Below are positions 59,884 through 64,000 of a stretch of DNA of 64,000 bases, one piece after another. The translations under genes were made by a program, and so were the position numbers. The stretch spans positions 1 through 64,000 of the forward strand of contig JAGAIZ010000019.1 of the NCBI GenBank assembly GCA_017626325.1. Reading direction: 5' to 3'. Source of the stretch: Lachnospiraceae bacterium. Lineage in GTDB: Bacteria; Bacillota; Clostridia; Lachnospirales; Lachnospiraceae. The stretch's first letter is position 1. The number at the start of each line of letters is the position of its first letter. Under the pieces are notes generated by a model that searched no databases, was not told the origin of the DNA, and saw only the letters and a list, made by a program, of their open reading frames with translations.

Positions 59884-60762
59884 CTAATTCGGATAATTAA
59901 TATATCCCTGCATCCAGATTATTCCTTTGAACCTCCGTCCCACCTGGGGTTCTCCGTACAAATCCATTTTATTAATGCATACATCAAACTGCAAATCATT
60001 GCAATTCAGACGCATGACATAAATTTCTTCTTTCGTTATACGATTAGTCCGCAACGAGATGTCGATAATTTCTCCCATAACAGAATACTGGTCGCACTCT
60101 ACTCCATAGGGCATAAAATACGTATCCACAAGACTGAAGACATCTTCTGTCTGGATTTTTCTGGATATAGAAGTATAGGTATCCATATCTTCTAAGGTAA
60201 GACTCTCGATCGCGTCCTCATCACCCCGGCGCGCGGCGTCGATTAATTGATTCCTGTTTCTGGACGCCCGCTGTATCTTCTGCTTCTCCTTCTCATTCTT
60301 ACCAATAGGCAGTATAATATTACCGCTGATTGACAATCCGGACAAAGTAAGACTCGTGCCTTTGATGGGAAGTATATTCATATGCTGTGCCTTCACATAG
60401 GGAATGATATTCTGCAAATAAAAAATCAGACTGACTCCCACCTTAATGTCGTCGCAGACTCCCGCATAGGATTCTTTTGCAGCATGACGTTCCACTGACA
60501 CGTCCTCATGAGAGCTTACACAGGTTCCACGCAGATAAGGATAGAAATAATCATATGTAAATTTATCCTCCGCGTCAAATTCACCGCAGACTGAAATTCC
60601 CATATCCTGGGCGAAATCTTCACAAAATTCTGCAAGTATCGTTTCTTCTCCGTTGGACGTATAAGAACGGCGGGATGCATTCATAATAATATCCGTAATC
60701 AGCTTCTGCTCTTCCCGTCTGTCTAATTTACTAAAGCCAATAGCCCGCATGAACTTATGCAA
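59884..60762 (-). CDS. DUF3881 family protein
   Basis: 292 aa from TTG 60762 (GGAGG 8 nt upstream). A GTG three codons earlier overlaps the ribosome binding site, and family members begin with a similar MHKxxRAIGFS. The protein is soluble and mostly alpha/beta, and is restricted to Lachnospiraceae and relatives. No catalytic motif is recognised. An N-terminal helix (KLDRREEQKLITDIIMNAS), a Lys/Arg-rich middle (EKEKQKIQRASRNRNQLID) and a C-terminal beta region are visible. It sits after serS and before tRNA-Arg, a core-genome position. Confidence 0.8.
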   Translation of the reverse strand: MHKFMRAIGFSKLDRREEQKLITDIIMNASRRSYTSNGEETILAEFCEDFAQDMGISVCGEFDAEDKFTYDYFYPYLRGTCVSSHEDVSVERHAAKESYAGVCDDIKVGVSLIFYLQNIIPYVKAQHMNILPIKGTSLTLSGLSISGNIILPIGKNEKEKQKIQRASRNRNQLIDAARRGDEDAIESLTLEDMDTYTSISRKIQTEDVFSLVDTYFMPYGVECDQYSVMGEIIDISLRTNRITKEEIYVMRLNCNDLQFDVCINKMDLYGEPQVGRRFKGIIWMQGYINYPN

Positions 60763-60805
60763 AGATTTCACCTCCTTAAAAACGCAGTAATTAATCGTGC
60801 GGTAA

Positions 60806-62083
60806 TCATCTGATCTCTGTCATGCCGCCCATGTAAGGACGAAGTACTTCGGGAATACGGATAGAACCGTCCGCCTGTAAATTATTCTCCAGGAACGCAA
60901 TCAGCATTCTCGGCGGTGCGACTACCGTATTATTTAAGGTATGGGCAAAATATTTGCCGTCTTTGCCGTTGACACGGATACGAAGTCTTCTTGCCTGTGC
61001 ATCTCCTAAGTTAGAGCAGCTTCCTACTTCAAAATATTTCTTCTGTCTGGGAGACCATGCTTCCACATCATAGGATTTCACTTTCAGGTCAGCCAGGTCG
61101 CCGGAGCAGCACTCAATCGTTCTGACCGGAATGTCCATAGAACGGAATAAATCTACCGTATTCTGCCATAATTTATCAAACCACATAGGAGATTCTTCCG
61201 GCTTGCATACAACAATCATCTCCTGCTTCTCAAACTGATGGATACGGTACACGCCTCTCTCCTCGATACCATGAGCGCCCTTCTCCTTACGGAAACAGGG
61301 AGAATAGCTCGTAAGCGTATGAGGAAGCTGTTCCTCCGGAATAATGGTATCAATAAATTTACCAATCATGGAATGCTCAGAAGTACCAATTAAGTATAAG
61401 TCTTCTCCTTCAATCTTATACATCATAGCATCCATTTCCGCAAAACTCATAACGCCGTCCACCACAGCGCTTCTGATCATAAAAGGCGGTACACAATAAG
61501 TAAACCCTCTGTTAATCATAAAATCTCTGGCATAAGCAAGTACCGCGGAATGAAGTCTTGCAATATCTCCCATGAGATAATAGAAACCGTTGCCTGCCAC
61601 ACGTCCGGCCGCATCCATATCGATGCCGTTAAATCTCTCCATAATTTCCGTATGATACGGAATCTCGAAATCAGGAACCACAGGCTCGCCATATTTCTGA
61701 ATTTCTACATTTTCAGAATCATCCTTACCAATAGGTACAGAAGGATCGATAATATTCGGGATAGTCATCATATCCTTTTTAATCTTATCACGAAGTTCGT
61801 TCTCTTTCTCTTCCAGCTTCGCAAGTCTTGCCGCATTGGCTGCTACCTCTGCTTTTTTTGCTTCCGCTTCTTCCTTCTTACCCTGACCCATCAGCGCGCC
61901 GATCTCCTTAGAAATCTTATTTCTGTTGGCGCGAATCTCATCAGCCTCCTGCTGGGCTGCTCTCACCTCAGCATCCAAGGCGATAACTTCATCTACCAAA
62001 CCGATCTTTTCATCCTGGAATTTCTTCTTGATATTTTCCTTAACGATATCAGGATTCTCTCTTAGAAATTTAATGTCTATCAT
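60806..62083 (-). CDS. serS: Seryl-tRNA synthetase
   Basis: 425 aa, standard bacterial length. An N-terminal coiled-coil tRNA-binding arm (about residues 25-105: VIALDAEVRAAQQEADEIRANRN, LARLEEKENELRDKI) precedes the class II core with YLIGTSEHSMIG, the motif 2 region CFRKEKGAHGIEERGVYRIHQFEKQEM, and motif 3 GKDGKYFAHTLNNTVVAPPRMLIAFLEN. It charges tRNA-Ser and tRNA-Sec. GAGGAGG precedes ATG. No T-box is visible in the 58-bp gap upstream. Confidence 0.97.
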   Translation of the reverse strand: MIDIKFLRENPDIVKENIKKKFQDEKIGLVDEVIALDAEVRAAQQEADEIRANRNKISKEIGALMGQGKKEEAEAKKAEVAANAARLAKLEEKENELRDKIKKDMMTIPNIIDPSVPIGKDDSENVEIQKYGEPVVPDFEIPYHTEIMERFNGIDMDAAGRVAGNGFYYLMGDIARLHSAVLAYARDFMINRGFTYCVPPFMIRSAVVDGVMSFAEMDAMMYKIEGEDLYLIGTSEHSMIGKFIDTIIPEEQLPHTLTSYSPCFRKEKGAHGIEERGVYRIHQFEKQEMIVVCKPEESPMWFDKLWQNTVDLFRSMDIPVRTIECCSGDLADLKVKSYDVEAWSPRQKKYFEVGSCSNLGDAQARRLRIRVNGKDGKYFAHTLNNTVVAPPRMLIAFLENNLQADGSIRIPEVLRPYMGGMTEIR

Positions 62084-62141
62084 AATAAGTTCCCTCCTCT
62101 TATTTTGTCCGATATCTATAATCTGTCATGACTATATAAAT

Positions 62142-63188
62142 CTACTCAATAGCTTCTTCTATAAATATATTATTGATCTGTACCAGGTCTTTAATCACAT
62201 CGACTTTATTTCCTTTTTTATCTTTGGTAATGCGAATAACCGGCCTGTCGGGAAATTCTTTATTCTGGTACAATACTACGCCGATTTCTCCTTCATTTGT
62301 CCTGATAATAGAACCGGCTGGATATACTGCCGTAAACTCTAAGAAGATATCGACAATTTCGCCATCAAATTTAATATCCTTATAAGCCTTAAGATATTCT
62401 ATCGCTTCATATACCTTCGCGCGCTCACATCCTATACCGCAAATCATCTCATCGAAAGCGTCACAAACCTGTATAATACGGCATTCTTTCGGAATCTCTG
62501 TTGCCCGAAGCGGATAACCGGATCCATCAAAACGCTCATGATGATATAATATCATATTTTTACTTACATTGGAAATCCAATTTTCACTGCGCAAAGCAGA
62601 ATATCCATATACCGGATGCTTCTTGTATTCTCCGTATTCTGCCTCAGATAACTCTGATAAATTCTGGTTTTCATATTCTATCGTTAAATATCTCAATCCT
62701 AAATCATGCAACAAACAACTGACACCAATGTCATGTACAGTTTGCTGTGGAAGACCCATCTTCAACGCAACAATCGTTGCCAAACTACAGATACTGATTG
62801 AATGTTCATAGATATCTGAACTTCTGCCTTTGATATCATATATTTTCTCTACCACGCCATCTTCTTCCAGAATGTTTGTGATAATATGATCCGCTGTCTG
62901 GCATAATTCAATCAATTCTTCATTATGACTGTAAGTATGCTTCTCCAGAATATTTTTTACCTTTGATTTAAAATTTTCTTCTACTTCTTCTCTGAGAATT
63001 ACTACCGTTTTGGTATCCGGTTCATCTTCTTTAATATATACATTTTTAACTTCCAGTTCCTTAAGCTTCTGGATATAATCCTGTTTCAAAGGTGTTCCTG
63101 AAGAAAGCAGAATTTGATATTCTGATGTAACAACATCCTTTGCCAGAATTTCTTTTCCTGTTAAATCATCGACCTTACATAATTTCAT
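62142..63188 (-). CDS. HD-GYP domain protein (cyclic-di-GMP phosphodiesterase family)
   Basis: 348 aa. The N-terminal region (1-110) is helical/beta, similar to the DUF3391-like sensor. The HD-GYP domain has HSISICSLA (first His), CLLHDLGLRY (HD), MILYHHERFDGSGYPLRATEIP (HHExxDGxGYP signature) and VCDAFDEM. A short C-terminal beta domain (about 270-348) follows. No transmembrane segment. The conserved metal ligands suggest an active phosphodiesterase, possibly affecting motility given the flagellin in the same window. It lies between DUF4446 and serS on the same strand. Confidence 0.9.
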   Translation of the reverse strand: MKLCKVDDLTGKEILAKDVVTSEYQILLSSGTPLKQDYIQKLKELEVKNVYIKEDEPDTKTVVILREEVEENFKSKVKNILEKHTYSHNEELIELCQTADHIITNILEEDGVVEKIYDIKGRSSDIYEHSISICSLATIVALKMGLPQQTVHDIGVSCLLHDLGLRYLTIEYENQNLSELSEAEYGEYKKHPVYGYSALRSENWISNVSKNMILYHHERFDGSGYPLRATEIPKECRIIQVCDAFDEMICGIGCERAKVYEAIEYLKAYKDIKFDGEIVDIFLEFTAVYPAGSIIRTNEGEIGVVLYQNKEFPDRPVIRITKDKKGNKVDVIKDLVQINNIFIEEAIE

Positions 63189-63263
63189 TTGTTTTCCCTA
63201 TCACATATTTAAGTATTAAATATTTACTTTCTAAAACTTAATTCTAAAATACATAATTATTGT

Positions 63264-63785
63264 TTAATCTTCTGTTTCGATCCCCATAGCAGCATCAAGA
63301 GCTTTCTTTTCTTCATCGCCTAATGAAATCTCGCATATCCCGTTCTTGATTTCCTTCGTATAGGAATAGCAGCCCTCCGTACTATGTACAGAATTCAGAA
63401 TGAAACCATTATTATTTTCGTCTAACAAAGCAAGTGAAAAACTTAACTGTCCACCCATTTGATTAAATGCATCATACTTCACAATTCCTATTTTCTGATA
63501 TGCACTTTCCAATTTCTTATACAATGTCTGAATATCTTTTCTATTCTTTTCGGCGGATACCTTCACGAATTTATTATCTTCATAAAGACCCATAATATCC
63601 TTTTCTAAACTTTTAGCATTCTTACCAGACATAAATTTCTTATATTTCTTAGATAGACTATTCAACCTTATTGTCTGTATAATCGTCAAAATAATTAGGA
63701 TAAGGATTAATCCAAAAGAAACAATAAACAGATATGTGAGATCGAAATTGCCTAATCCCAATTGCTCCAGTAAATTATAATTCAT
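63264..63785 (-). CDS. DUF4446 family membrane protein
   Basis: 173 aa. One transmembrane helix (about residues 16-40, LTYLFIVSFGLILILIILTIIQ) precedes a coiled-coil stretch and the DUF4446 core, with YDAFNQMGGQLSFSLALLDENNNG and YTKEIKNG. The family sits beside parB in most Firmicutes, exactly as here, which suggests a link to chromosome segregation or sporulation, but the role is unknown. Confidence 0.88.
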   Translation of the reverse strand: MNYNLLEQLGLGNFDLTYLFIVSFGLILILIILTIIQTIRLNSLSKKYKKFMSGKNAKSLEKDIMGLYEDNKFVKVSAEKNRKDIQTLYKKLESAYQKIGIVKYDAFNQMGGQLSFSLALLDENNNGFILNSVHSTEGCYSYTKEIKNGICEISLGDEEKKALDAAMGIETED

Positions 63786-63822
63786 TTATCTTATGCCTTT
63801 CTATCTACTATATCTATGAAAT

Positions 63823-64000
63823 TTATTTATTTTGAGAAAGAAGTTCTATGATTCTATCCAAATCATCATGGTTATAGAATTCAATCTCGATCTTGCCGGC
63901 GCCATTGCCTTTAGAAGATATTGCAACCTTAGTTCCGAGAGATTGCTTCAATTTTTCTTCTACATCCTGATAAATAATCTCGAGACTCTTATCTTCTGCA
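63823..64000 (-). CDS. parB: ParB/Spo0J chromosome-partitioning protein, C-terminal end (partial)
   Basis: The gene runs off the right edge; only the last 58 codons are in the window, ending at TAA 63825-63823. The visible peptide contains IIYQDVEEKLKQSLGTKVAI and GAGKIEIEFYNHDDLDRIIELL, the ParB C-terminal dimerisation domain (lysine-containing KVAI strand and the final helix). It is followed on the same strand by the DUF4446 gene, the usual order. Confidence 0.85.
   Translation of the reverse strand, partial: AEDKSLEIIYQDVEEKLKQSLGTKVAISSKGNGAGKIEIEFYNHDDLDRIIELLSQNK

Overview
The window looks like a chromosomal segment of a flagellated, spore-forming-type Clostridia member, most likely Lachnospiraceae. 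The evidence is a short archaeal-type ProRS behind a T-box, a YtvI-like membrane protein, flagellin next to CsrA, DUF3881 next to SerS, a parB-DUF4446 pair at the right edge, many Gram-positive lipoproteins, and strong AGGAGG ribosome binding sites. No phage structural genes, insertion sequences or CRISPR arrays were found. Species cannot be assigned from the sequence alone.

Left part (0-15.5 kb): PTS enzyme I, a membrane-anchored peptidoglycan amidase with a palindromic operator, an Rpn-type nuclease, acetate kinase, a methyltransferase/kinase-like pair, T-box-controlled proS, two tandem O-antigen-ligase-like membrane proteins with a YtvI-like protein, an RluA pseudouridine synthase and an HTH-methyltransferase fusion.

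15.6-24.3 kb is a co-directional catabolic block. A sarcosine/opine-oxidase-like flavo-iron-sulfur complex is encoded in four genes: two FAD subunits, a BFD-like [2Fe-2S] protein and a small [2Fe-2S] ferredoxin. It is followed by an AraC regulator, a terminator, a P-II protein, an APC permease, an ornithine-cyclodeaminase-family ketimine reductase and an L-2-hydroxyacid dehydrogenase. The set reads as uptake and oxidation of an amine or imino acid, with the product keto acid reduced. The substrate is unknown. A GH127 beta-L-arabinofuranosidase and its AraC regulator follow (24.4-27.4 kb).

27.5-32.1 kb holds two tandem 0.68-kb cassettes with near-identical promoters and 3' ends but unrelated small ORFs, then flagellin and CsrA with a visible CsrA-type hairpin in the flagellin leader, then a short FimB/RecV-like tyrosine recombinase and tRNA-Pro(CGG). 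Housekeeping genes follow to 38.8 kb (MATE exporter, CPA2 antiporter, thioredoxin, TrmB, D-Ala-D-Ala carboxypeptidase, exonuclease).

39-59.8 kb is accessory DNA ending at tRNA-Arg(CCT). It contains an internally deleted AlbA_2 regulator, a Zn-macrodomain/SirTM ADP-ribosylation pair, an Rrf2-controlled oxidoreductase, a RelE/AbrB toxin-antitoxin pair, remnants of a response-regulator output domain and of an iron alcohol dehydrogenase, and two long minus-strand operons. Both operons start at promoters sharing an identical 14-bp box and both lie next to a divergent LysR gene. One operon encodes a Ntn-type amidase lipoprotein, an adenylate-forming enzyme and a MacB-like ABC exporter. The other encodes redox, hydrolase and cyclophilin-like proteins. 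A hairpin-plus-tail repeat supplies the 3' ends of two genes in this block. The right edge (59.9-64 kb) returns to core genes: DUF3881, serS, HD-GYP, DUF4446, parB.
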